DNA from: Maribacter arenosus
GTDB taxonomy: Bacteria > Bacteroidota > Bacteroidia > Flavobacteriales > Flavobacteriaceae
Reading direction: 5' to 3'
NCBI RefSeq assembly: GCF_014610845.1
Contig: NZ_JABTCG010000001.1
Coordinates: 1,079,068 to 1,143,067 of the forward strand
DNA length: 64,000 bases
Shown here piece after piece: positions 8,431 through 16,763 of this stretch; positions within the stretch are counted from its first letter, which is position 1, and the number at the start of each line of letters is the position of its first letter. The notes under the pieces were generated by a model. That model had not been told where the DNA came from. It saw only the letters and a list, made by a program, of their open reading frames with translations, and made no database searches. Both the position numbers and the translations under genes were made by a program.

Positions 8431-9612
8431 ATGAAAAAGGACTTTCTTAAATTTCAAGCCCAAACCTCCCCCCACCCTTTGGGAATGCACGTGTCACATG
8501 CCCGCGGTTCCTATATTTATGATAACGGGGGCAATGCACATTTGGACTTTGTTGCCGGTGTCTCAGCCTGTAGTCTGGGTCATTGTCATCCCAAGGTAGT
8601 CGAGGCCGTAAAAGTTCAATTGGATAGGTATATGCATGTCATGGTCTATGGGGAGTACATTCAAGGACCCGCTGTAGAATATGCTAAACTACTGGCTTCT
8701 TTACTACCGCCTTCACTACAAACGACATATATGGTCAATTCAGGGACAGAGGCCATTGAGGGCGCTTTAAAATTGGCCAGACGGTATACGGGGCGAACAC
8801 AAATCATCGCTGCACATAAGGCCTACCATGGCAACACAATGGGTAGTTTAAGTGTTATGGGGTACGAAGAACGAAAAAGTGCTTTTAGGCCACTGATCCC
8901 TGATATTTCCTTTGTTGAATTCAATTCAACCTCCGATCTGCAGAGAATAACGGATAAAACCGCTGCGGTTATTTTGGAAACCATACAAGGTGGAGCCGGT
9001 TTTATTGAGCCTTCAAAGAATTATTTGAAAAAGGTAAGAAAACGTTGTTCGGAAGTTGGCGCTTTGCTGATACTTGATGAAATTCAACCTGGTTTTGGCC
9101 GTACGGGACGATTGTTCGCCTTTGAAAATTACGATTGTGTCCCTGATATTCTGGTTATAGGAAAGGGTATGGCCTCCGGTCTTCCTGTAGGTGCTTTCAC
9201 GGCTTCCAGGGAAATGATGGCCACCTTACAAGATCATCCGAAGATGGGCCATATTACCACTTTTGGAGGCAATGCGGTAATAGCATCTGCCTGTTTAGCC
9301 ACGTTGAAGGAAATAACAGAAAGTGGCCTTATACCCCAAACATTAAAGAAAGAAAAACTGATAAGAAAACTACTTAAACACAAGTATATCAAAGAGATAA
9401 GAGGTAAAGGTCTTATGTTGGCCTTAATTATGGAAAGTGCCGAAATAGCGGATTACCTAATCCTTTCGGCATCCAAGAAAAACCTTATCTTATTCTGGTT
9501 ATTATTTGAGAAAAGTGCGGTTAGAATAACACCTCCCCTTACTATTTCCCATGAGGAAATAGAACAAGGTTGCCATACCATACTTGAACTTTTGAATAGC
9601 TATAAACAATAA
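8431..9612 (+). CDS. Class III PLP-dependent aminotransferase
   Basis: 393 residues of the acetylornithine/ornithine/GABA aminotransferase superfamily. Visible landmarks are GNAHLDFVAGVSACSLGHCHP, the phosphate-binding NSGTEAIEGALKLARR, the pyridine-ring contact ILDEIQPGFGRTGR and the PLP lysine in VIGKGMASGLP. It is cytoplasmic, with no signal. It starts 8 bases after the OstA-like gene. It is not an arg-operon member here, and the real ornithine aminotransferase of this window is at 55813-57090, so the substrate is open; family members in this setting are often annotated simply as aspartate aminotransferase family. Confident in family, not in substrate. Confidence 0.85.
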   Translation: MKKDFLKFQAQTSPHPLGMHVSHARGSYIYDNGGNAHLDFVAGVSACSLGHCHPKVVEAVKVQLDRYMHVMVYGEYIQGPAVEYAKLLASLLPPSLQTTYMVNSGTEAIEGALKLARRYTGRTQIIAAHKAYHGNTMGSLSVMGYEERKSAFRPLIPDISFVEFNSTSDLQRITDKTAAVILETIQGGAGFIEPSKNYLKKVRKRCSEVGALLILDEIQPGFGRTGRLFAFENYDCVPDILVIGKGMASGLPVGAFTASREMMATLQDHPKMGHITTFGGNAVIASACLATLKEITESGLIPQTLKKEKLIRKLLKHKYIKEIRGKGLMLALIMESAEIADYLILSASKKNLILFWLLFEKSAVRITPPLTISHEEIEQGCHTILELLNSYKQ

Positions 9613-9710
9613 TTTGTTAACTAATTTGTTAATAATATAGCCCTTAACAGGTTTGAAGCTTAGTCCCAAAAAGACTACTTTTAAATCCATAGATTAACCA
9701 AATACTACCT

Positions 9711-11099
9711 ATGGCGTTAGAAGCCAATGAAAGGCCAGACAAGCCCATTGCCAAATTCGAATCCATGCTGAAGACAGATGATGTCTATTTCTTTGATGCT
9801 GAGGATTTTGAGGATATTATACACCATTATCTGAATCATGGAAAGATAGCATTGGCAAAAAAAGCCATAAAAATAAGTTTAAAACAACACCCCGATTCCA
9901 TTGAACTCAAACTTTTAGACGTTGAGGTATTGGTTTTCGAGAATAATCTTGACAGGGCAGAGCAACTCTTGGATAAGCTGCAACTTCTCGACAGAGCCAA
10001 CGAAGAGATCTATATACAAAGGGCGAATATATATTCAAAAAAGGACAATCACTCAGCAGCGGTCAACTTGCTCAAAAAGGCCTTGGAACTTTCAGAGGAT
10101 AGTTATGATATTTATTCCCTACTCGGAATGGAGTATCTTTTTATGGACGAATTCAAGCTCGCGAAGGAGAGTTTCATGAAATGTGTGCATTTTGACGAAC
10201 AGGATTATTCCTCCCTTTATAATGTTATTTATTGTTTCGATTTTCTTGAGGATTTTGAAGGTGCCATTGTTTATCTCAACGATTATCTAGACCGAAATCC
10301 TTATTGCGAGGTTGCTTGGCATCAATTGGGAAAACAATATATTTCTAAACGAATGTTCAAAGAGGCTTTGACGGCTTTTGATTTTGCCATAATCTCTGAC
10401 GATGCGTTTATAGGTGCCTATTTTGAAAAAGGGAAGGTACTCGAAAAGCTAGGTAAGTTCAATGAGGCCATTGAGAATTATGAGACCACAATTCAAATAG
10501 ACGATCCTACTTCACATGCTTATTTAAGGATCGGCAGGTGTTATGAACGTCTTTCCAATGATGATATGGCCAAATACTATTATTACCAAACGGTACATGA
10601 AGACCCACTATTGGATAAAGGTTGGTTGGCGATAACAGATTTCTATTACAAAAAAAAGGATTTTAACAAAGCCCTCTATTACATAGATAAAGCCTTGAAT
10701 ATTGACGGAGAGAATCCTACTTATTGGAAAAAAAGCGCCATTATCAATACAGCCTTGAAACAATACGATCAGGCGGACTATTCCTTTCAACAAGCCGTTG
10801 AACTGGGCAATTACGAATTGGATACCTGGTTAAGCTGGGCGAATGTTGCAAAAGCAAATAAGGATTATGACTCAGGAATCCGCATATTGGCCCAAGGTCA
10901 GGAGTTTTATCCCGAAAGTGCTGAGATACAATATAAAACAGTAGGCATACTACTCTTGGCCAATGATAAAATAAATGCCCGAATTCGCTTATTGGATGCA
11001 CTGAAGAAAAATTCTGAAAAAATACACCTTTTTCAAAAAGAGTTTCCCAGCTACTTCAAAACAGCATGGACCCAGAACATTATTGCAGACAACAAATGA
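9711..11099 (+). CDS. Tetratricopeptide repeat protein
   Basis: 462 residues without a signal peptide, composed almost wholly of about ten TPR helix pairs. Examples are NEEIYIQRANIYSKKDNHSA, YDIYSLLGMEYLFMDEFKLA, AYFEKGKVLEKLGKFNEAIE and AYLRIGRCYERLSNDDMAKY. TPR arrays are protein-binding scaffolds. The N-terminal ~70 residues are acidic and non-repetitive. The gene lies alone, 98 bases after the aminotransferase and 37 bases before the first DUF368 gene. No partner can be deduced; proteins of this shape are conserved next to DUF368 genes here only as far as this window shows. Confidence 0.85.
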   Translation: MALEANERPDKPIAKFESMLKTDDVYFFDAEDFEDIIHHYLNHGKIALAKKAIKISLKQHPDSIELKLLDVEVLVFENNLDRAEQLLDKLQLLDRANEEIYIQRANIYSKKDNHSAAVNLLKKALELSEDSYDIYSLLGMEYLFMDEFKLAKESFMKCVHFDEQDYSSLYNVIYCFDFLEDFEGAIVYLNDYLDRNPYCEVAWHQLGKQYISKRMFKEALTAFDFAIISDDAFIGAYFEKGKVLEKLGKFNEAIENYETTIQIDDPTSHAYLRIGRCYERLSNDDMAKYYYYQTVHEDPLLDKGWLAITDFYYKKKDFNKALYYIDKALNIDGENPTYWKKSAIINTALKQYDQADYSFQQAVELGNYELDTWLSWANVAKANKDYDSGIRILAQGQEFYPESAEIQYKTVGILLLANDKINARIRLLDALKKNSEKIHLFQKEFPSYFKTAWTQNIIADNK

Positions 11100-11117
11100 G
11101 CTTCTAGATAAATAGTC

Positions 11118-11125
11118 TATTTTTG
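11118..11125 (+). promoter_or_regulatory. -7 promoter element TATTTTTG before the DUF368 pair
   Basis: An exact TAnnTTTG match ending 11 bases before the ATG at 11137 and lying after the TPR gene stop. It suggests that the DUF368-DUF368-aroE group has its own promoter. There is no obvious -33 box. Confidence 0.45.
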
Positions 11126-11136
11126 CTTTTTTGTTT

Positions 11137-12054
11137 ATGGAAAATCGAAATTTACTCCAGTATATTTTTATTACCCTTAAAGGAATGGCCATGGGTGCAG
11201 CCGATGTTGTCCCTGGTGTATCTGGAGGTACAATCGCCTTTATTTCAGGCATTTACGAAGAATTGATTACTTCAATCAACAATGTTGACCCAGCTTTACT
11301 GAAAATTTGGAAAAATGAGGGATTCAATTCCTTTTGGAAAAAATTGAACGGTAATTTTCTGGTAGCATTGTTTTTGGGGATTTTCATCAGTCTTTTTTCT
11401 TTAGCTACATTAGTGAGTTGGTTACTGGAAAATGAACCTATCTTGCTTTGGTCGTTTTTCTTTGGATTGGTTGCGGCCAGTATTTTTTTCGTTGGAAAGG
11501 AAATCGCCAAATGGAATCTGGCCACAGTCATCATGTTACTTTTAGGAGCGGCAATTGCGTATTTCATTACTACTTTGCCTGCCTCAGAAAATGCCTCTAG
11601 CCTCCCCTATCTTTTTATGTCCGGGGCTTTAGCCGTTTGTGCAATGATCTTACCGGGTATTTCAGGAGCTTTTATCTTGGTCTTATTGGGTTCGTATAAA
11701 ACTATTTTGGACGCCGTACATGAAAGGGAAATCAAAGTGATTGTCACAGTGGCCTTAGGCGCTATTTTTGGACTGCTTAGCTTTGCTAAACTCTTAAAAT
11801 GGATGTTCAGCCATTATAAGAACCTTACCTTAGCCTTATTGACAGGTTTCATTTTAGGTTCATTGAACAAAATTTGGCCCTGGAAAGTAATATTGGAAGC
11901 CAAAACGATCGGCGACAAGATCATACCTTTAAAAGAACAAAACATTTCGCCTTTCAACTTCGAGGGCGACCCACAATTAATGTTCGCCTTAATCGCTGCG
12001 ATCATTGGTTTTTCCCTTATTTTTATACTTGAGAAACTTGCCTCAAGAAAATAA
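11137..12054 (+). CDS. DUF368 membrane protein (PopT-type undecaprenyl-phosphate transporter family), first copy
   Basis: Start set at ATG 11137 (MENRNLLQYIF) rather than the upstream TTG at 11131. 305 residues with about eight to nine membrane helices. The family hallmark GMAMGAADVVPGVSGGTIAFI occurs near residue 15 and is repeated in spirit as MILPGISGAFILVLLG near residue 170, the inverted-repeat signature of DUF368. DUF368/PopT proteins were shown in other bacteria to recycle undecaprenyl phosphate across the inner membrane for cell-wall and surface glycan synthesis. The second copy follows after 12 bases. The membrane fold and family are clear; the transport role is from family knowledge. 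Confidence 0.9.
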   Translation: MENRNLLQYIFITLKGMAMGAADVVPGVSGGTIAFISGIYEELITSINNVDPALLKIWKNEGFNSFWKKLNGNFLVALFLGIFISLFSLATLVSWLLENEPILLWSFFFGLVAASIFFVGKEIAKWNLATVIMLLLGAAIAYFITTLPASENASSLPYLFMSGALAVCAMILPGISGAFILVLLGSYKTILDAVHEREIKVIVTVALGAIFGLLSFAKLLKWMFSHYKNLTLALLTGFILGSLNKIWPWKVILEAKTIGDKIIPLKEQNISPFNFEGDPQLMFALIAAIIGFSLIFILEKLASRK

Positions 12055-12066
12055 TCATGGCTCCGT

Positions 12067-13080
12067 ATGTACGAACCTAGAACATTTATAGATAAATTGT
12101 TTTTGGTCCTTAAGGGACTTGCTATGGGGGCGGCCAATAAAGTACCCGGTGTCTCAGGAGGCATAGTGGCTTTCGTCGGTGGATTTTACGAAGAATTCAT
12201 TTACTCCCTTCAGAAAATAAATCTAAAAGCCATTAAATTATTATTTAACGGTAGGTTCAAAAGTTTTTACCGCTATGTAAATGGTCAATTTTTAACGCTA
12301 CTTATTTTTGGCATGTTAGTCAGTTATTTTAGCGTTTCCAAAATATTGGATTATTTTCTGGAACGCAAAGAACTTTTTGTTTGGGCCACCTTTTTCGGAA
12401 TGATTTTAGGTTCGATCTACTATATCTCGAAAGATTTCAAGCATTGGAACAAAAAAACATTGACCGCCGGTATTTTGGGTCTTCTTGTAGGGCTATCGAT
12501 TAGTTTTTTAAATCCTGCAAAAGAAAATGACAATCTCTGGTTTATTTTTGTTTGTGGTATGATCAGTGTTTCGGGTATGACCCTGCCAGGGCTTTCGGGC
12601 TCTTTTATTCTAATATTACTCGGGAATTATGTACTGCTCTTAGTCGATTCGGTAAATGCCCTTTATGATTCAATGGCTGAAATGTTACGGGGGGACTTTA
12701 GCTTTGTGAACAATGGTGAACGATTGGAAACCCTAAAAATATTAGCAGTTTTCACCGCCGGATCGGCCGCAGGACTGGTCACCCTCTCCCATATCCTCAC
12801 GTATGTCTTAAAGCACTTTAAGCATATTACAACCGCTGTAATCATTGGCTTTATCACGGGTTCATTAGGGGTAGTATGGCCTTGGAAACGCACTATTTTT
12901 AAAACAGATGAGACAGGACAGGTATTTTTGGATTCTAACGGTAAAGAAATTATTTTGAACTATGAACGGTATCTTCCCGATTTTGGAAATACCGAAACCT
13001 GGTGGGCCATATTCTTTATCATCTTAGGTATTTTTATTTTATTAGGTTTGGAGTGGTATGGCGACAATAGAAAAAAATGA
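12067..13080 (+). CDS. DUF368 membrane protein (PopT-type), second copy
   Basis: 337 residues, also multi-spanning, with the DUF368 signatures GLAMGAANKVPGVSGGIVAFV near residue 18 and MTLPGLSGSFILILLGNY near residue 176. Asp of the first copy (AADVVPGV) is replaced by Asn-Lys (AANKVPGV), so the two paralogues differ at the core motif and may differ in substrate or coupling. The second copy also has a longer soluble loop (NALYDSMAEMLRGDFSFVNNG) and a C-terminal insertion before the last helix. Its 3' end overlaps aroE by 23 bases, implying translational coupling. Confidence 0.9.
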   Translation: MYEPRTFIDKLFLVLKGLAMGAANKVPGVSGGIVAFVGGFYEEFIYSLQKINLKAIKLLFNGRFKSFYRYVNGQFLTLLIFGMLVSYFSVSKILDYFLERKELFVWATFFGMILGSIYYISKDFKHWNKKTLTAGILGLLVGLSISFLNPAKENDNLWFIFVCGMISVSGMTLPGLSGSFILILLGNYVLLLVDSVNALYDSMAEMLRGDFSFVNNGERLETLKILAVFTAGSAAGLVTLSHILTYVLKHFKHITTAVIIGFITGSLGVVWPWKRTIFKTDETGQVFLDSNGKEIILNYERYLPDFGNTETWWAIFFIILGIFILLGLEWYGDNRKK

Positions 13081-13804
13081 GTATGGCTTGGTAGGCAAGA
13101 ATATCGCCTATTCGTTTTCCGAGGGATATTTTGCCCAAAAATTCGAGAACCTATGCCTGAAGGATCATTCCTATAAAAACTTCGATCTGCCCCAGATTGA
13201 GGATTTCAAAGATCTTGTTGACGACAACAAAAACCTCAAAGGACTGAATGTTACCATACCCTATAAAGAAGCCGTAATTCCCTATCTGCATAAACTGGAT
13301 AAAAAGGCAAATGAAATTGGTGCAGTCAATACGATCAAATTCACCAAAAAAGGTCTAAAAGGTTATAATACCGATTGTTATGGCTTTAAGAAATCAATAC
13401 AACCATTTTTAAAAAAGCATCACAAAAGAGCTTTGATCTTAGGTACCGGAGGTGCATCAAAAGCCGTTGCCTATGTATTCAATGAATTAGGTATAAAATT
13501 CAAGTTCGTTTCTAGAACGCCCGGTAATAATCAATTTGGGTATAACGAATTGGATGAAAAAACAGTTAAAAAGTATACGGTTCTGGTCAATTGCACCCCA
13601 TTGGGCACTTTCCCTAATATTGAAGAAAAACCAGACATTCCGTATCATCTGATCACAGAAAAACATCTATTTTTCGACTTGATCTACAATCCGGAAAGAA
13701 CGGCCTTCCTACAAGAAGGGGGGAAACAAGGTGCAGCGATCTGTAATGGGTTAAGGATGCTAGAGTTACAGGCCGAAAAGGCATGGGAAATCTGGAATTC
13801 ATAA
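13058..13804 (+). CDS. aroE: Shikimate dehydrogenase
   Basis: 248 residues. AroE reduces 3-dehydroshikimate to shikimate with NADPH in aromatic amino-acid synthesis. Motifs are the N-terminal YGLVGKNIAYSFS (shikimate contacts), GLNVTIPYKEAV with the catalytic Lys, IGAVNTI, YNTDCYGF with the catalytic Asp and the dinucleotide site ALILGTGGASKAVAY. NCTPLGTFPN is near residue 182. The start ATG at 13058 lies inside the preceding DUF368 gene, and the protein begins directly with the conserved YGLVGK region, so this start fits. It is slightly short for the family (usually ~270) but complete. Confidence 0.95.
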   Translation: MATIEKNEYGLVGKNIAYSFSEGYFAQKFENLCLKDHSYKNFDLPQIEDFKDLVDDNKNLKGLNVTIPYKEAVIPYLHKLDKKANEIGAVNTIKFTKKGLKGYNTDCYGFKKSIQPFLKKHHKRALILGTGGASKAVAYVFNELGIKFKFVSRTPGNNQFGYNELDEKTVKKYTVLVNCTPLGTFPNIEEKPDIPYHLITEKHLFFDLIYNPERTAFLQEGGKQGAAICNGLRMLELQAEKAWEIWNS

Positions 13805-13900
13805 TATCTGTCCCAAAAAAGAACAAGTATAAGCTTTGGTATTCATTCGGTAGTTAGTATATTACATAAGCATTCTTAAGCAGAACTAACAAGAATTTCG

Positions 13901-16141
13901 ATGCAAGAAGAAAAAGATCAAGAACTACAGGAAACTGTAGGTGGAGAAAATTATTCAGAAACTACCGAAAACACCTCGGAGAAAAGCACTGAAAATACGA
14001 CTGAAAATTCAAATTCGGACGATGCCCCCGGACCTCTGGACACCAAATCCGAAAAGGAGACTTCCGAGCTTATAACCAAAAAAAAAGCCTCTAAACCCGT
14101 ATCCAAAAAGGACACATCCGAGGCGGCGCCTGAAAAGGAGACTTCTGAGCTTATTTCTAAAAAGAAAGCCTCTAAACCAGTATCCAAAAAGGAAATTACT
14201 GAACCGGTGTCCGAAGAGGACACCTCAGAACCTGCGGCTGAAAAGGAGACTTCCGAGATAGCAACCAAAAAGAAAACAGAGGAGAAGGAAGATGCGGTTC
14301 TTGAGGAAATCGACGAATCGAATGCCGAAGATGCCGAGGATCAAGACAACCATCATAGACACCATATTCCAATTCTGGACTACCATGCCATGTCTATGGA
14401 AAATTTGGTGGGTGAATTACAACGCTTGGTCAAAAATGAAAAAGTACAGGCCATCAGAAAACATGTAGATGGTATTAAATATGAGTTCGACCTGAAATTC
14501 GAGGAGTTCATTGAAGAGAAAAAAGAGGATTTCATCAACAATGGAGGTCATGAGTTGGATTTTAAATATAACTCGGTTTCAAAAAGACAGTTCAACGAGG
14601 TATATTCCGAATATCGTGAAAAACGAAATCAGTACTATAAATCCCTCGAAAATAGCTTGAAAGAGAATCTTGCGAATCGATTGTCGATTATCGAAGAGCT
14701 CAAAAGTCTGGTGAATGTAGAAGAGGACATCAACACTACCTATAAACACTTTAAAGAGGTTCAGGAAAAATGGCGTAATGCAGGTCCAGTTCCCCGCAAC
14801 CACTATAACGATGTTTGGCGAACCTATCACCATCATATTGAAATTTTCTATGACTTTCTTCATATAAACCGCGAATTACGTGATCTGGATTTCAAGCATA
14901 ATCTAGAAGAAAAAATCAAATTGGTCGAACAGGCAGAGGCCCTGGAAAAAGAGGAAGATCTTAATAAGGCATTTCGTGAATTACAGACCCTGCATAAAAT
15001 CTGGAAAGAGGATATTGGCCCAGTAGATAAAGAGCATCGCGAAGAAATCTGGGAACGATTTAGCAAGGCCACCAAGGTATTGCACCAAAGAAGACAGGAT
15101 TATTATAATGACCTTGATAAAACCTATGAAAAGAATCTAATAAAAAAGAAGGAAATTATCTCGGCCATTCAAGATATAGCCGGTAGCATCGCCAATAACC
15201 ATAAGGCACTTCAGCAACAGATAAAACAAATCGAATCTTTACGAGATGCTTTTTTTAAGGCCGGTAAAGTGCCCCAAAAAGTGAACGAACAGACTTGGGC
15301 AGGGTTCAAGGAAGCGGTACGAAGCTTCAATCGAGGTAAAAATGGGTATTACAAAAATCTTAAAAAGGAGCAACAGGAAAACCTTGATAAAAAACGTGAA
15401 TTATTGGATCTTGCCATTTCATTGAAAGATAGTGAGGAATGGGATAAGACCACTTCCGAAATGAAGCGCATTCAAAGCGAATGGAAAAAAATAGGTCATG
15501 TACCCCGTAAATATTCCGATAAAATTTGGAAGGAGTTCAAAGGTGCCTGTAATCATTATTTTGATCGTTTGCATGCCCTGAAAAATGAGGCCCATAAGGA
15601 CGAGATGGAAAATTTTGATAAAAAGAACGCCTGTCTTGAACGATTAAAAGCTTTTGAATTATCAGGAAAAAGGGACAAAGATCTGGCATCGATAAAATCA
15701 TTCATAGAAGAGTGGAAAATGTACGGCCGGGTACCTTTTAACAAAAAGAACATCAATCAAAAGTTCAACATCATATTGGATGCCATTTTCAAGAAATTGG
15801 ATGTGAGCAGGCAAGAATCAGAGCTGTTAAAATATGGCAATAAAATCCAACAGCTGGCCAATACCGAAAACGATAGGGCCATTGCCAACGAACGTTCTTT
15901 TATTCGCAAAAAGATAGATGAGAGTAAAAATGACATCCGACAATTAGAAAATAATCTTCAATTCTTTTCCAATGCCTCGGAAGATAATCCTTTGGTGCAA
16001 GATGTGATCAAAAAGGTACAAAAGCAGAAAGAGGCTTTGGATGGCTGGAAAGCCAAGTTGAAAAAATTGAACATCATGCAACATCATTTAGAGAAAGGTG
16101 AAGATGATGAACCCTCGGCTGGTACATCGGAAGAAGAATAA
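13901..16141 (+). CDS. DUF349 repeat protein with acidic repetitive N-terminus
   Basis: 746 residues, cytoplasmic. The first ~150 residues are low complexity and rich in Glu, Lys, Ser and Thr, with imperfect repeats of KKKASKPVSKK(D/E)(T/I)(S/T)E around residues 60-130. A short histidine patch (HHRHH) follows, then at least four to five DUF349 modules of ~75 residues, each with a W-K-x-x-G-x-V-P core (EKWRNAGPVPRNHYN, EIWERFSKATKVLHQRRQDYY, FKAGKVPQKVNEQTW, EWKKIGHVPRKYSDKIW, EWKMYGRVPFNKKNIN). The modules are helical and highly charged. DUF349 proteins are widespread in Bacteroidota, and their function is not established. The C-terminus ends in an acidic tail. It is a single gene, convergent with the CBS gene. 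Confidence 0.88.
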   Translation: MQEEKDQELQETVGGENYSETTENTSEKSTENTTENSNSDDAPGPLDTKSEKETSELITKKKASKPVSKKDTSEAAPEKETSELISKKKASKPVSKKEITEPVSEEDTSEPAAEKETSEIATKKKTEEKEDAVLEEIDESNAEDAEDQDNHHRHHIPILDYHAMSMENLVGELQRLVKNEKVQAIRKHVDGIKYEFDLKFEEFIEEKKEDFINNGGHELDFKYNSVSKRQFNEVYSEYREKRNQYYKSLENSLKENLANRLSIIEELKSLVNVEEDINTTYKHFKEVQEKWRNAGPVPRNHYNDVWRTYHHHIEIFYDFLHINRELRDLDFKHNLEEKIKLVEQAEALEKEEDLNKAFRELQTLHKIWKEDIGPVDKEHREEIWERFSKATKVLHQRRQDYYNDLDKTYEKNLIKKKEIISAIQDIAGSIANNHKALQQQIKQIESLRDAFFKAGKVPQKVNEQTWAGFKEAVRSFNRGKNGYYKNLKKEQQENLDKKRELLDLAISLKDSEEWDKTTSEMKRIQSEWKKIGHVPRKYSDKIWKEFKGACNHYFDRLHALKNEAHKDEMENFDKKNACLERLKAFELSGKRDKDLASIKSFIEEWKMYGRVPFNKKNINQKFNIILDAIFKKLDVSRQESELLKYGNKIQQLANTENDRAIANERSFIRKKIDESKNDIRQLENNLQFFSNASEDNPLVQDVIKKVQKQKEALDGWKAKLKKLNIMQHHLEKGEDDEPSAGTSEEE

Positions 16142-16152
16142 AAAACTAAAAC

Positions 16153-16578
16153 CTAATCTTCATACTGCTGCAATAAAAAATTGATAAGATCGGTCGTGGT
16201 TATTATGCCGACCAGTTTGCCATCATCAACCACTGGTATCGCATGAAACTCCCTTTTTGAAAGGAGTTCGGCCACATCTTTTACCATGGTATTTGATGAT
16301 ACACTGACTAGATTCTTGGCCATAACCTGCTCAATACTGAACATATTGTACACCATAGAGTCTACTGTTTCCTCATCTTCATAAACGGCATCGGCAAAAC
16401 TGATCCGTAATAAATCAGTATAACTGAGCATGCCGATCAATTTGCTGCCAGAACACACCGGTATGTGTCTTATATGATATTTTTTAAATAGACTTTCCGC
16501 TGTTTCAAGATTATCGGTTGTCTTTAATGTAATAACGTGCTTAGTCATTATTGCCGAGACTGGAGTTCCTTTTTTCAT
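16153..16578 (-). CDS. Two-CBS-domain protein
   Basis: 141 residues made of a tandem CBS pair (Bateman module): VSAIMTKHVITLKTTDNLETA...RHIPVCSGSKLIGMLSYTDLL and EQVMAKNLVSVSSNTMVKDVAELL...HAIPVVDDGKLVGIITTTDLINFL. CBS pairs bind adenine nucleotides and act as energy or ligand sensors; no catalytic domain is attached. It ends 12 bases from the convergent DUF349 stop. An unusual pair of overlapping palindromes lies 62-83 bases upstream and may control it. The family is sure; the partner protein is unknown. Confidence 0.9.
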   Translation of the reverse strand: MKKGTPVSAIMTKHVITLKTTDNLETAESLFKKYHIRHIPVCSGSKLIGMLSYTDLLRISFADAVYEDEETVDSMVYNMFSIEQVMAKNLVSVSSNTMVKDVAELLSKREFHAIPVVDDGKLVGIITTTDLINFLLQQYED

Positions 16579-16639
16579 GATCCGACGCTTTTAAATTCCT
16601 CTCTAAAATAAGTAGATATGACGCAAAAAAGTATGATAA

Positions 16640-16661
16640 AAGTCATATGACTTCGCGAAGT
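16640..16661. promoter_or_regulatory. Two overlapping perfect palindromes upstream of the CBS gene
   Basis: AAGTCATATGACTT at 16640-16653 is a perfect 14-bp palindrome, and ACTTCGCGAAGT at 16650-16661 is a perfect 12-bp palindrome; they share the arm ACTT. The result is three alternating AAGT/ACTT half-sites. The region lies 62 bases before the start of the CBS gene and 79 bases or more after the last laminarin-locus gene, in non-coding sequence, as expected of a dimeric operator. The binding protein is unknown. Confidence 0.45.
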
Positions 16662-16763
16662 ACTCCCGTAATTTTGACAAGTGATAAAAAATCGATGATC
16701 AAAGCATACACAAACTACCCACAGCTTTATCAAGCATAGACCGTTTCCCTTTAATATTTCAAC

